A stretch of 64,000 nt of DNA from Eopsaltria australis (Eukaryota > Chordata > Aves > Passeriformes > Petroicidae), in assembly GCA_034509425.1 (NCBI GenBank), contig JAVTVJ010000033.1, positions 4,833,001 through 4,897,000 on the forward strand, in the 5' to 3' direction. Shown here piece after piece: positions 12,711 through 25,100 of this stretch. The translations under genes and the position numbers were made by a program. Below the pieces are notes generated by a model. It was given only the letters and a program-made list of their open reading frames with translations, made no database searches and was not told where the DNA came from. Every line of letters starts with the position of its first letter. Positions within the stretch are counted from its first letter, which is position 1.

Positions 12711-13192
12711 CTGTTGCGGTGGTTCGGAACCAGAGGACTTCCGGACAGGTTCCACGGACAGAGGGTTTCCCCCCGGAGCTCCCAGGGCCGGAGCTCCCAG
12801 GGGCAGCAGTTGGACCACCAATCCACGGACCCAAGCTCCTGCTATTGGTTACTGGACTTGACTGTTATGTTTCCCCGCTCTGGGAAATTCCCTGTCACTC
12901 CATAGTTCATTCGTTGTTCTCTCTGTTCCCCTCCCCTCCCTAAACCCCATTTGATCATGTACCCCAGCCCCTCCCCTGTATTGTCCCCTGCCCTCATCCT
13001 ATTGGGTGTTGTTCAGCCTCCGATGTAATAAGCTGCCTCTGGGCTCTTGGTCCATGTGAAATAAACCTACCGAAATCACATACCAAGAGACCTCCTTCTC
13101 TGGTAGTTCTTTGCTGGTTCACCACGCTCCGGGGGCAACATCTCCCCGGACCGAATGCGTCAATTGCACTCTAGTCCTTTCTTCGAAACATG
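12711..13192 (+). mobile_element. Solo-LTR-like insertion, plus-strand sense, young-looking
   Basis: The segment opens TGTTGCGG (12,712) and closes TCGAAACA (13,190), the TG...CA termini expected of an LTR. It has CCAAT or inverted CCAAT motifs at 12,818, 12,844 and 13,001 and an AATAAA poly(A) signal at 13,060-13,065, which gives a U3-R-U5 order on the plus strand. It is markedly GC-richer than its flanks and keeps about 17 CpGs in about 480 bp, which suggests recent insertion because methylated CpGs decay quickly. No primer-binding site, internal region or second LTR follows. I do not recognise the family. ORFs here (up to 94 codons) have no protein resemblance. A non-LTR GC-rich insertion is the main alternative. 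Confidence 0.66.
13060..13065 (+). promoter_or_regulatory. Putative poly(A) signal of the LTR
   Basis: AATAAA about 125 bp before the right terminus of the LTR-like insertion. The position is appropriate for the end of R, supporting plus-strand orientation. Confidence 0.6.
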
Positions 13193-13234
13193 AGTGTATG
13201 AAGGAAATGAGGAAGGTCCTTCAAGGATACTCCT
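13193..13234. repeat. Right copy of long direct repeat flanking the LTR-like insertion
   Basis: 42 bp, identical to 12,658-12,710 except for the missing 11 bp. It begins two bases after the CA terminus of the insertion. Confidence 0.9.
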
Positions 13235-13479
13235 ATAGGTTGCGTGAAAGAGAGCTGCCCATGAACATTGGTGTGGTGAGTTATAACAATCTCTACTTAA
13301 TAATTGTTTCTTTTTGCTAGTGTTATGTAATCGCTTTGATATAATGCACCATATCTATACTATACACTGCTAGTATTTTTAGCTTTCATATTCAGTGGTA
13401 AATAAACGTGATTAAGATACTTTGTCTAATCATTTGTCATATAAATAATAAATTAATTCATCTTTATATAAATTTATCT
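13235..13479. other. AT-rich intronic DNA, nothing recognised
   Basis: Sequence returns to the AT-rich background right after the repeat; no feature seen. Confidence 0.5.
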
Positions 13480-14720
13480 GATTTGCCATCATTCATCCTG
13501 CAGGACAAAGTTAGTTAAACCATTGACAAAGTCTGGGGTTAAGACTGGATCCAGTGACACCTAAATTCCTCTCTGAGAAGTTTAAAAAGCAAGGGGAGGC
13601 CTTTCTGCACCCCATGACTCAACAGCAGGGCTTCTCTAATAAACTTTCTCTGAAGTTCCCATTCTCACCCACAGCAGCCGCTCACCAAGGAATCCACAAA
13701 CCAATATAAAGGGTTATAAAAAATCTAAGGGTCATGTAAACAATGATCCAGTTCCAGAGGTGATGGATGGACAACACACAGTCCATAAAAAAACTTTCAA
13801 TTAAGTTGGGCTATCAAAACAGTGAGGGGAACAAGCCTTCTGCAAAAAGACTCAAAGCAAATGTTTAAGTTTAGGCATATCTATAGTTAAAAAGAAAGAC
13901 TGTACTCAATGTACTGAAGTTTATAGGAGTTAAGCAATGTGCTATGTGGCCACTGCCTCCACTGCCTGGTCCAGAGCCCTCCTGCCTGGCTGCTGGAGCC
14001 CAACTGGGAATCTCTGCACTAGGAGCACTGCTGCAGTAACAAGGCTGAGCATGTAATGCAGACACACACATGGACACCGATTTGGCCACAGCTGTGGCTA
14101 CACAGACGGCCTCAGACAAGGCTCTGCCCCCAGCAGCCCCTACATTCAGGACTCACACCTGGTGCAGGCACACAGGGACACATCCCCTCCTCCTCTTGGG
14201 CTGTCAGAGGCAGAAAGTCACAAGTGCAGCACACACGCCACACTCTCCAGGTTCACAAACACACACCTTTACAGATCTCCCTGGCACCAGCACAGCCCCT
14301 CTGCCTGTCCAGCATCCCAGCCGAGATCCCAGTGCCCCTTATCAACCCCACAGGTCCCCAGCTCACCAGCTGGTCCCACTGGGTGCTCACTGCTCACATG
14401 CAGCACTCACACACTTTTCCCACTGGCAGGCCATATCCACGGTACCCCAAATAACCATTGCCCCACTGCCTGCCAGATACCCCCACCCAGACCTGGGGCC
14501 TCCTATTCCTGGCTGGTCCAGCTTGGAGTTTGCCAGTGAAATCCACACCAACACTCCATGCACAGCTGGCTTGGGCAAGGTACACAGACTCTCCCCCAGA
14601 AGCTGGCATTTGGCACAGATGGTCCAGATCCAGCACTGAGTCCCTCACTGAATGTTCACTGAATTTCTTGTCACCACAACACCAGAGATAGGGACTCTTC
14701 TTTCAGAAAAAAGTCCAACA
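13480..14720. repeat. GC-rich, CpG-poor block, probably an old retroelement fragment
   Basis: From about 13,950 to 14,640 the composition shifts to C-rich on the plus strand with many CACA, CCCAC and CCAGC words, yet only a handful of CpGs are present in about 700 bp, so it is not a CpG island. The flanks (13,480-13,870 and 14,640-14,720) also resemble repeat DNA. The longest ORF of the window (189 codons, 14,070-14,639, plus) lies here; its Pro/His/Thr/Ser-rich translation overlaps open frames in other registers, which fits biased composition rather than a gene. I suspect a decayed LTR, likely with minus-strand sense, but cannot name a family. Confidence 0.4.
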
Positions 14721-15877
14721 TGCTTAGACTATGTTTGTGTTTATCTACTCTCTTGTGCAACCAAATCCAGCTTTGAATTCTTTTTAGCTAAGACAGAATC
14801 AAGTTATTTTGAGTAATGAGGTTTATAGTTGGTACAACACTGGGACTAATGATAACAAGTAATTACAATTTTAATTATGCTACAACATACGTGGGATTAT
14901 ATACAGCATGAAGTAAGGTTATGTTTCAGGTCCCAACACTTGGCCAAAATTCTCATCTAAAATCCGTGATATGTTCAATCATGAACCAGCATTTGGTGGG
15001 GGAGAATAGGGATTTTCTTCAGATCCTGAAAAAAATCCAGTCCTTATTTTTAGTCAGGAAATATCACCTCATTGTTGTTTGAAACCCAAAACTCAAAGGA
15101 GAATTCAGTCAAAGCAATATAATTTTACCTGTGTCAAAGTAATTTCAATATATAATTCAGAACAATTTGACTCAATGGGGTTTTTGAACCTGGGCTGAAT
15201 TTAAGATTCAGGAAAACAATTAGTATCAGTTATATGGAATCATTCTCCTTTAATCACCTATTGCAGCAGATTCTAGGAAGCTCGTCTAGGTGAAGCATGA
15301 CTTCACACCCACAAGAGAAACACCATCTCAGATGGTGATAATGGATAGCAAACTCCTGTGCTGAAAATAGGACAGTTCAAGCGTAACAGCAACACATTTT
15401 TTTTCCTGTTTTTGGACAGGTGGTCAGCCAGGCTACACTTTTTTAACATAGTAACAGCCAAATTATATCAAATCAAAGACACATGAAACTGGTCTGGCTC
15501 CTTTTTTCCTGCTACAACAAAGTCAAATAGGTGCCTAGTACTTTCTAACAACTGTAATTTGTGAAATTACAGAATATAAGTAATAGCTGTGGCAGTTGAA
15601 AATGCCAATAAAAATAGCAACACAAACTGGTGTAGAGATGAGGAATGGATGGCAGAGGATGGGGACATTCTAATCTTACTAATCAAGTGCAAAAAAATAG
15701 AACTTGCGCTTGACATAGCATATTGCATTTTTCTTCATTACAACACTTTATTTGGAGATACTTACTTTAAGTGGAAAATACTTAAAAATATATTTTTGTT
15801 GCAGCTTGTTATTTTTCCTTCCACATACTCTCCCATTCCATTTTTCTCATTCCTTCTTAATATGAGGACTTCAACAG
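14721..15877. other. Intronic DNA, nothing recognised
   Basis: No repeat or exon recognised. The 114-codon ORF at 15,589-15,933 is low-complexity and runs into the CR1 copy that follows, so it is judged spurious. Confidence 0.5.
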
Positions 15878-16147
15878 TGCCCAACAACAGAGCAGGTAAT
15901 CATGAGCACAAACTCAAACACTGGGGGTTCTGAACACCAGGAAACATTTTTACTGGGAGGGTGACTGAGCACTGGCAAAAGTGGTCTAGATACGGTGTGT
16001 AATCTCCCTCCTTGGGGATATTCAAAAGCCATCTGGACACGCTTCTGGGCAAGCAGCTGTAATTATCCCTGCTTGATTGGGGGTTGACTAGACGCCCTCC
16101 AGAGGCCCTGTCCAACCTCAACCATTCCGTGATTCTGTGATTCTGTC
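15878..16147 (+). mobile_element. CR1 LINE 3' end, plus strand
   Basis: Follows the CR1 3' UTR in sense orientation: CACCAGGAAACATTTTTAC, GGGTGACTGAGCACTGGC, GGGGATATTCAAAAGCCATC, and CCCTGTCCAACCTCAACC, ending in the typical tandem terminal repeat GTGATTCTGTGATTCTGT. About 270 bp, 5' truncated, diverged only moderately. Confidence 0.9.
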
Positions 16148-17773
16148 AATTTAACTGAAAATAAAAGAAAATCTGAAAGTATTTGAAGCAATTTCATATT
16201 TTCCCAGAGCTGAAAACATATTTTTGTACTAATGTACTTTATTTTTGACAATCTTTGATGTAAAAGACGTATTCTGATACAACAATTTGTAATTTCATCC
16301 CATACAAATCTAGGGCTTTGGAAAGGTTGCATAAAGCATTATATTTACAATATTGAAATCCTTACTTAAGCAAAAGAATTGGTAGAAATTGTACCTCAGC
16401 ACTGATTTTTAGAAAAGACAGGCCAATACTAGTGAGGTTTTGGCACTAGTTATGAGACTAAGCTTTTTTGCTGCTGCCCTATTTTCCCAGACACATTCAT
16501 ACGTGGGTAGAAAGTGGGCTGCAAACAATGCAAGGTATTTTCTTGACCTGAGTGCTAAAAGCCTGAAGTACAGGAACAATCATGCCATGTGATATTGAGT
16601 GTTTGAAATGTCCTGTGGCAGGTGAGTTATGAGCTGTGTTGGAAACAGAACTTTAATGCAGGAATTATAAGCACAAGGTTTCAAAATTGTTCCATTTTTT
16701 TATGTTGTACACTAGCTCCAAAAATGCATTTTATTTCCAATAATGTACTTGAATCATACAGCAAGTTACAGAAATCAGCATTAAGAGGAGATTTTGTGTC
16801 TTCTTTATTCCAAAAACCAAACCTTCAAGCTTTGTACAACTATTGTATTGTTTTTGCTAATCAGGGATCCCAGAAATAATTATACTATTGTTCTGTTGCT
16901 GAATGTCTCACAGCGACAAATTTGGCTACAGATCCTATCCATTGTTATAAACCAAGCTGTAATTAAAAAAACATTTCTACACTGGATAGTTGGAAATAAA
17001 GCCTGCTGAATTTTAGCCAGCTGAGTTGCATTTTGAGTTTACAAATTAGGTACTTTTAACTTCTTCTCTCAATACAGTTGTGAATTAAAAGCTTTGATAC
17101 TTCTCCTTGACTTTGCAAACAGGCAGAATTCACTAAAACATCCAGTTCACAGAAAGTCAAATTAAACTTTACAGACTGGGGTGTAGGTTTGTGTATCAGA
17201 ATATATATTCAAGCATGACATTTTAAATTTTTGTTGAAATATTTTATTTCAGATATGGAGATTTTGCATCAACAAAAACTATTTCCCTTTCTTTTCTGAA
17301 TTATTATGGTATGCTTTGTGTTAAGTTGACAAAGAAACAATATGAAGAAAAAACAACTTCAAAGAAAACATTCTGGGAATATTTTCCTTTTGGAAAGATT
17401 GTTGATATGGAGGCTTAAAAGTGAAACTTGAAAAAACAAATTACCTTTATTATGGAAAATAAACAGAAGAATGTATACATGACATAATTTACTGAAACCC
17501 CACTCATTAATAAAGAAGTCGGAGGAGAAGCATATTAAAATAAAATCAAGTGTAAACAGTAGAGAAATACTCCAAAAAGCCTGTAGGCTATTGATGATTA
17601 AATGATGTTTATGGAAAAGATATTGGTTTTGCACAAGTTTAAGAGGATGTTGTAAAGACACGAGAAAAATTTATGCTTAATTTAAAATACCTTTGTGGAA
17701 GATATCTGTTTCATAAAGTTTATTCCTTCTAGGATCAAAACAAAGATTCCTAGTTCATGTACTACAACACGGA

Positions 17774-17792
17774 TTTTTTTTTTTTTTTTTTT
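17774..17792. repeat. Homopolymer T(19)
   Basis: Uninterrupted T run. On the minus strand it is an A run, but no retroposed body or target-site duplication was recognised next to it. Confidence 0.9.
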
Positions 17793-19077
17793 AATGTGAG
17801 ATCAAGCCTGTAAATGGAGGGCAAGTCACAAAAACAGATTAGTAACAGTTTCAACAAAACATATCTATGTTTGTATTTGCTCCACAGAAAGAACTGGCAA
17901 GGTCTTTGAATTAACATATGGTTGCTGTATTACTTTGTTTTATAAACAAACAATGATTTGTTATGTTTTGCAGTTCTGATTGACTTAGAGAAAGGCCCCT
18001 AAAATATACAATCTACATTCTCCTCCAGGTTGGAAAGATGAATAGAGGACTTGTAGTGTATCTCACAATAAGGCCACAAAGCACCCCAAACAGGGCTTTG
18101 TATAACTCAGTTCACTGATACACACCTTCTTCTTTTGCGTTTCACTGAACTTTGGAAAAAAAATCTAAAGTTGAGATAAAATCAATCTACTTTCTTAGCA
18201 AAAGCCACTCTTGCTTTTCCCTGATAATCTTGGCTCAAGTCTGTGTTATGTCCAAACTGTGCAGTAGATTCCTGCAATTTGCTAAGAGAAATAGGGTTAT
18301 TTTTTCTTGGCTGCTTCTAAACTAAACTTCCTTGTGCAGTCCCCATGGCAGTCCTTATTCAAGGATCCTGCTTGCATCACAGGATAATCCATTCTCCATG
18401 CTCATCTTGATATCTTACCGACAGAACCAAGATAATGGTGATAGATAGGGTTTTGGACAATCTTTCAAGCTAAACTAAGAATGAAAAAAAGAAAAAGCAA
18501 TTGATAAAGCCTCTCCATGCTACTTCTTAATACCATGCTACCCATACAAATAGCTGGAGTGCTTCAGTATTTACTTCTTTTTCCCCTTAAGGTAACAGTG
18601 TTGGTTGTTGGTATTGATTTCAGAATGTAAATTGTTGTTATACCAGAAAATCATTTGATTTTTTTCTGCTCAATTTCTCAGAACAAAAATTTCATAGAAT
18701 TCTGTAGATTATAATGCACTGTATTGAAAGGAAACATAAATATAATTACCTTTTATATCTCTCTTGCTACTTAGGCTGCACAGAACTGGCCTTTTCATAA
18801 AGGTGAAAAATATTATTAATTACAGTCTAACGCATGACTGGGTAGGAATGACAGTGTGATGGTCCCAAGCACATTTAAACATGGAGAACAAAGAGCCTGT
18901 CCAGCTGGAGAGTTGTGTTAGATTTTCAGAGGCAGTGAATGAAGAAAAATCTGCAGTTAGATCCTGTGGTTTCCATTATCTTTTGAGGCAGTATCACATT
19001 CTTCCTGTGTTTATATAGTGATGTTCCTTCATTTTGTTTCATGAAACTGTAGTCTTTATTTCATAAATTCTTCCTGA

Positions 19078-19121
19078 CTTTTTTTGGTTTTTTTGGGTTT
19101 TTGTTGTTTGTTGTTTTTTAA
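19078..19121. repeat. T/G-rich low-complexity tract
   Basis: T runs interrupted by GG, GGG and TTG words, the same texture as the tracts at 10.0, 30.0, 32.0 and 62.5 kb. Confidence 0.75.
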
Positions 19122-22100
19122 TTGGACATAACTAAAGACACTAAACATAGAACTATCATATGGTTTAAATTTTGCCTTCCTAATATCCACCTAAAAGGCA
19201 AATAGTCCTTTTCTTAATAAGCATTGCTATCTACCTAAAATCATCTTGACTGCAAGGCAGATTTGACATAACAGGAAAGCTAAGTGTTACAATTTAATCT
19301 AGTCTAAATCCGAGCATTACCTTGTTCAACTCTGGAGTCTGGTAAAACACTAATAAATTTTGAAAATTTTAAATAGTAGCTCACACCCACCTGGATTAAT
19401 CGTCTGAGACTCAGAAAATCAGTTCTAAGCCTACAATTACAAAAATTAATATCTCAGATGGAAAGTGGAGAGAAAAGATGGAAACTTCTGCACACAATAC
19501 AACATAAAGGAAAATAGCCATGTGTGTTGCCAGTAGAAAACTAAGCTCATGTTCAGAAACATTATTCACCCAAAAGGCTAGACATTAGTAAACCATGTTA
19601 GCTGGATACATTTATTACATGTTTCTTACCAGAAACTCAGTGGAAAAAAAGCCTGAGAAAGGACTTATTAAAAATGGAATTAATTCGTATATACCTATTA
19701 AAAATTAAAAATTAATGCAGCGGGAAAGGCAGCTTTAATGAACATTCATGCCATCCTAAAAGATATATAATTGTAAAATAACAGTAACATGCCTTTTTGA
19801 AATGCCTCTACTCAATCATTGACTATAGATGACAAGGTAAATTTAGGGCATGTATTAGAAGATGTAACACAGATTAATTCCTTTGACAACTCTGTTGTTA
19901 TAACCCTTGACATTAGAGAGACATGAAGTTCAGAGTTTTCAAATTTAAATGCCCCAAATTAACCTACCTAGATCTTGCACCATGTTCACAACTATTTAGC
20001 CACCTGGCTTTAGATATTCAATATTTAAAATTTTAGCTGTGTTTAAGAAAAGTATTTAGGATGCAAAACCCTGAAGAAACAGATCTCACTGACAAAAAGA
20101 TACTGGACTGACTTACTCACTTATAAAGAGTTTAGTTGCCTTAGAATTGTATTTTATGTGATCTTTAGTAATTTGAAGACTTCAGGGATCCTCATTTATT
20201 TGTTTAGTTTGATTTTGGTGATGAGGTACCCCTAGCATGACAGATAATACACATTACAAGTGCACTCAATTGAAGAAGCATTTCAGAAGCATTGTACCAA
20301 TTACAACAATAACCAGTGTAACTTCTCTACACTCTGAGAAGTTTTACATTAGTAAAAGCATGTGTTGATCAATAATGCATATGAAGTACTAAATGTAGAA
20401 ACAGCTGTTGCTGAAATTGAACAAGTTAAATTATAATAATATATTTACCCTGATTTACATTCTGTAAAACTCATCCAGCTTCTGTAATGTGAACAGTGTA
20501 ATAAAGCTTTAGAGACTTACTTTTACCTATAAATCACATTTTCAAATGTGAGAAGGAACAATTGAGAATATTTCCTGTTTCAGGACTATACATTATCTGG
20601 AGGCTGCATATAAAAGTAACCCTATTATTGTCACATATGAAAAAATTGACTACTAAATTTGCATTTACGTATATAATGTTAACACAATTTATGTTTATAG
20701 TATTTAATGAGTTACAGAAGTGTTCCATCAACTAAGGCTTATTAATTATATTGAGTAAACTGACACATGTAGTATGATGTCAACAGTCATTACTGACACT
20801 ACATCTCATAGTTGAAGCCTAAAATTACTGTGTTACAATAGTTCTGTGTATTTAAGGTTTCATGACTGTCAGTAACTACAGCAGATATGCAGAGTTCTGC
20901 AGCGCCAGAAAGCAGGGAACATTACAGTGATCTTCAGCAAAAAGAAAGATGTGATAAAAACTGCTTTAGTATTCTGTTTCATTAGCATTCTTTAGTAGCA
21001 CACATAACCTTGGAAAGCAAGCAGGCCATGGATCTTGTGTGAAGGTAGCAATCTTTTGTCTGGGGTGATGCAGCCCTTGCTCTATATTAGAATCAATCTT
21101 GTGATTTGAATGCTTTCTTTTTAATAATGCATATAAAAAGAAGAAAAACATACTTCAAAATCCACAGATTTAACAACAAATGACCAGTGTCCACTAGGAA
21201 GTTTGTACCAAAGGTAGTCACTGTTCTAAACTGAAAAGAAAAAGGTGGGGAGAAGAAAACCTGAAGACCTTTAAATGATCACACTCTAAACTAACTGGTA
21301 TTCAGTGACATCATGATGGGAATCTTCACTTCTATTTATGTGAGTTTGAGGAAATTCAATTAAGAAGATTATATGGATCCTCAATAAAACAAGGATTAAC
21401 AAATGCAGAAAAAAGCAGAATTCTCATAAAGATTCTAAGGATATCTTGTATTAGCATGGGGACAGGAGGAGGACAAGGAAGGAGGCTCTCAATTTAGGGA
21501 TGCTGTTAGGGAATAGTACATTAGGACATTGCTTCCTGAGCCAGTAGTGGTGTGTATAGGTATCTGTCACTGTCAGCTCACTAGGTTACTATTAATTCTG
21601 AGTCAGCAGTCATGTCTTCTCCCACAAGCACAGAAAGCAGGAATGACAGCAGCACTGCTCTTTGAGGACAAGCTATGATTCTAGAAAGCAGCTGTACATC
21701 TATTAACACAAGGAACACTAGAGCTGTCAGATTAGATAAATGGACCCACATTGGAAAAACTGAGAGTGGACATGATTGTCAAGGATAATATGGTTAATCC
21801 AGTGCATTCTGGGAGACATGCAATTTCTAGAATATTTTAATTTTGAAATTATCCCAATTGATTGCACACACTATAAGCTAATTAAAACACCTCTGCTAAC
21901 ACATCTGCATCTCTAATAGAAAAAGAACTCTGTAGTATTTCCACCACAAAAAAATTGTTTTCTTACTTGGGACAGGATGTCCTTAAGAACTGCTTTCCTA
22001 CCAACAGTTTTCTGAATTTATTTTAGGGATTTTTTTTTTAATTTGAACTCCCAAGGCTTTAGAGTTTTCATTTTGCATATGTAAACACGTGATACAGAAA

Positions 22101-25100
22101 AAGAAAATTAAAAAAATCCCCAGCTTTTCCCTTAGGATTCTCCAGGGAACAACACATATTAAAAATACTGACTACAAACTTCTCTTCCAGCTCATATAAC
22201 ACACATGTATATCTGCCTTGCAATATCTTATGATGCCAAAGCTTGGAAAACTAAATCCACAGAGAATGCTAGTATTTTCTTTGTCTGACTGGTTTTTTGG
22301 GGTTTTTTGTGTTGCTTTGATAATGGGTCTTTCATTCCTGTGCCATGTTAATTGGTGGGGCAAATCTCTGTTACATGACATTTTAAAAATAAAACACAAA
22401 ATCAAGAATAAGCCTATGAAGGGGTTTCCACTCAGAATTATCTATGAAAAAAAATGTATATCAACAGCTTAGCCAGAGAGAGCGCTAAAACCTCATTAAC
22501 AAACAGGATGAAAAAGGAAAGAAGAAAAAAGTGACTTCTTATATGGAAATCAGCTATGTGATAGTGGTATTGCTGTACTATCAAAACAGCAGATACTCTC
22601 AATGGTATCTTACTGTGAGGAAAAACAGTTAGGATATATTTTCTGCTGGCCTCAAGCAGAAGTCAAATGAGACCTGACAGGAATTACTAATAATATTGGA
22701 CTACATCCAATTTCCAGTATTTTCCACAAATTACATATGGAATGTTCTTAACGCATTAAAAGTTATAGGGAAAACAGGAACTCTGACTATCATTTGGATA
22801 GTTTCAGGTAATGCTGCCAATGCTATGTTCCCCTTAGAATAAGCAGAAAATGTTTTATAGTCCACATTTATGTTCTGATGTTGATGAACTAACCTACTTT
22901 GTGCTGCCTGACATTGATATTAGTAAAGTAAAATCACTGATGAACTCCTTTCAGTGGCCTGAAAGAATTACTTCACAGAAGCCTCTGCTGTTAAATCAGC
23001 TGATGCTAATAGTCACCTACTTTTACTTGGCTTCTTTTGGAAAGACATTCACCAAGTCACATTCAGAAAACAGCATCTAATGTTGGATGCCATTACCTTT
23101 GATCCCAGAGTGTTTAAAACTGATGGATTTATTGGTGCACTTTCCACCTAGTACACACAACCATGTAAATTAATACAGATAGCCAAGGACTGCTGACCTC
23201 TGAGCCCAACATTTACTAATATTTCAAGGGTAATTTGTACCTGTTTTGCAAACTCTAGCTTTTCATTAGGCAAACTGACAAGCACAGTTCTGTCACACAT
23301 TTTGTTTTGCCCAACAATACTAATTTAAAGTTTGAAAATCACAGAGCCACAAAGAATGAAATTGCACTTCACAAAAAAATTGTAAAGGTATATGCACATG
23401 TGCCTTCATTTTAGAGAGAATATTAAAAAAAAGAAGTCCATATAGGTTGTATCTAAACATAAACCAGTTGAAGACAAATATTGCTGTTATGTCATGATAA
23501 ATTCTGCATTACATTACTAGCTATCTACTGAACAGAGAGAACACACTTTGGAGTAAGAATTTAGCATTGCAAAACTTATTAAATAAATTACTTCTATATA
23601 TGGGCAAATTGAACTGACTTGTTTTAATATCTATTTCTCACATATAGCTCAGGATCCTTTCTGATATGATCCTTTCTATGACAGATGGATGAAAATGCAT
23701 GGTGGCATTTTGAGGTTTAAGGTGTTATCGAACTGTGGAATAAATCACAGAGCTCAATGCCTGTGGAAGCCACCTTATCTCAGTCTTCACAGGTTGACAA
23801 GGCATGTAAAGAATGCATCCAAACTCCCTGGTTTGATCTCTATTGTTGACAGATCACAGATATGGAAGTCTGAGATACTTTCACAAGAACTGTGTGTAGG
23901 ATGATAACCAGTCAAAAATGGCAGACAACCACGCCTACTTCTTCAAAAAATGTGAAAGTGGAAAGGTGTTTATTTTCTTCAGAGAGGGTGAACAGAGGAA
24001 GAAGATGTCATTACATTACAGTTGTTAGTAATATAAAAAAAGCAGTGAAAAGAGCAGGCAAAAAAAGGTTTAGAAAATTCTTTGAAATGGAGACTTTAAT
24101 ACTTCTTCACACAATGTTGCATTTCCTTTGTAGAAGGAATAAATGTGGGCCTATCTTAGAAGCTAGTAAAGTCACTGGAAAGTTTTCCACTGATCTCAAT
24201 GAAATTAGGATTGTCTTATCAGCATTTTTGCTAACACTAAATTTAATAAAATCCCAAGTTTTCCTGTCATCTAAAAATCCTTGTTATGATTGTTTCTGAC
24301 TTTACCAACCCTTTAAATTTCATTACTCACAGATATTATCTTTTATACTAGAGACACTCATTAAACATATTCTACTTTTTTGCCCTGTGGTGGTGGATTT
24401 TCTTTTCTAATATGTGCTATAAAGTATTCCTCACATATAAAAAATTAAATCTGATCATGGCTTCTTAAACAAGCTTTAAGTATATTAAATAATCACTTAG
24501 GTTTGACATTAAGTGTTTTGTGTGTCAGTGTTTTGTCTGTGTGTGCAAATTTCTATGCCTGAACTTCCTAGAATCAATTAAATATATATTCCTTTAATAG
24601 CTTAACTCTAGTTTCTAAATGGAGATCAAATTCTTATGTGTAATTAATGAACTATATATGAAGCTTGCCCTTAACTTCTGCATTATACAATGTCCAAAAA
24701 AAATGTAGTAAAAAATTATATGGCAGTCAAAGCAAGATCGGCATTTCAGTATGAAATGACAGGCATGCTTCATTAAAGGCCAAATCCTGCAGTTATTCCT
24801 CAGAAAGTAATGGAGGCCTTGCACTGTAGTAAGGAATGCTGATTTCATTGACAGGTAATTACTTCATTAATGTCTCCATTATGCGAAGACAGGCTAGCCA
24901 AACTGCTAAGATGTCAAGCATCCATCACTTTTGGCCAGACCAAACCTCCCATACACACAGTTATAGGACAGCCAAGTCCCACTTGGCACAGATGAATTCA
25001 GTTTGGTCCTTGAAACACAACATACACTGTGCCCAGGCAGAGTCACAACAGCTGAAACCATATATTGGAAGGAAACAGCAGCTAGGGGACTTAGATCAGT

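Noticed and set aside
14070..14639. Longest ORF in the window (189 codons, plus strand)
   Set aside because: Lies in compositionally biased C-rich DNA with overlapping ORFs in several frames, no domain, no splice context; reads as repeat-derived noise.
23892..24299. 135-codon plus-strand ORF
   Set aside because: Lys/Ser/Leu-rich composition follows local AT content; no recognisable motif and no conserved splice pattern.
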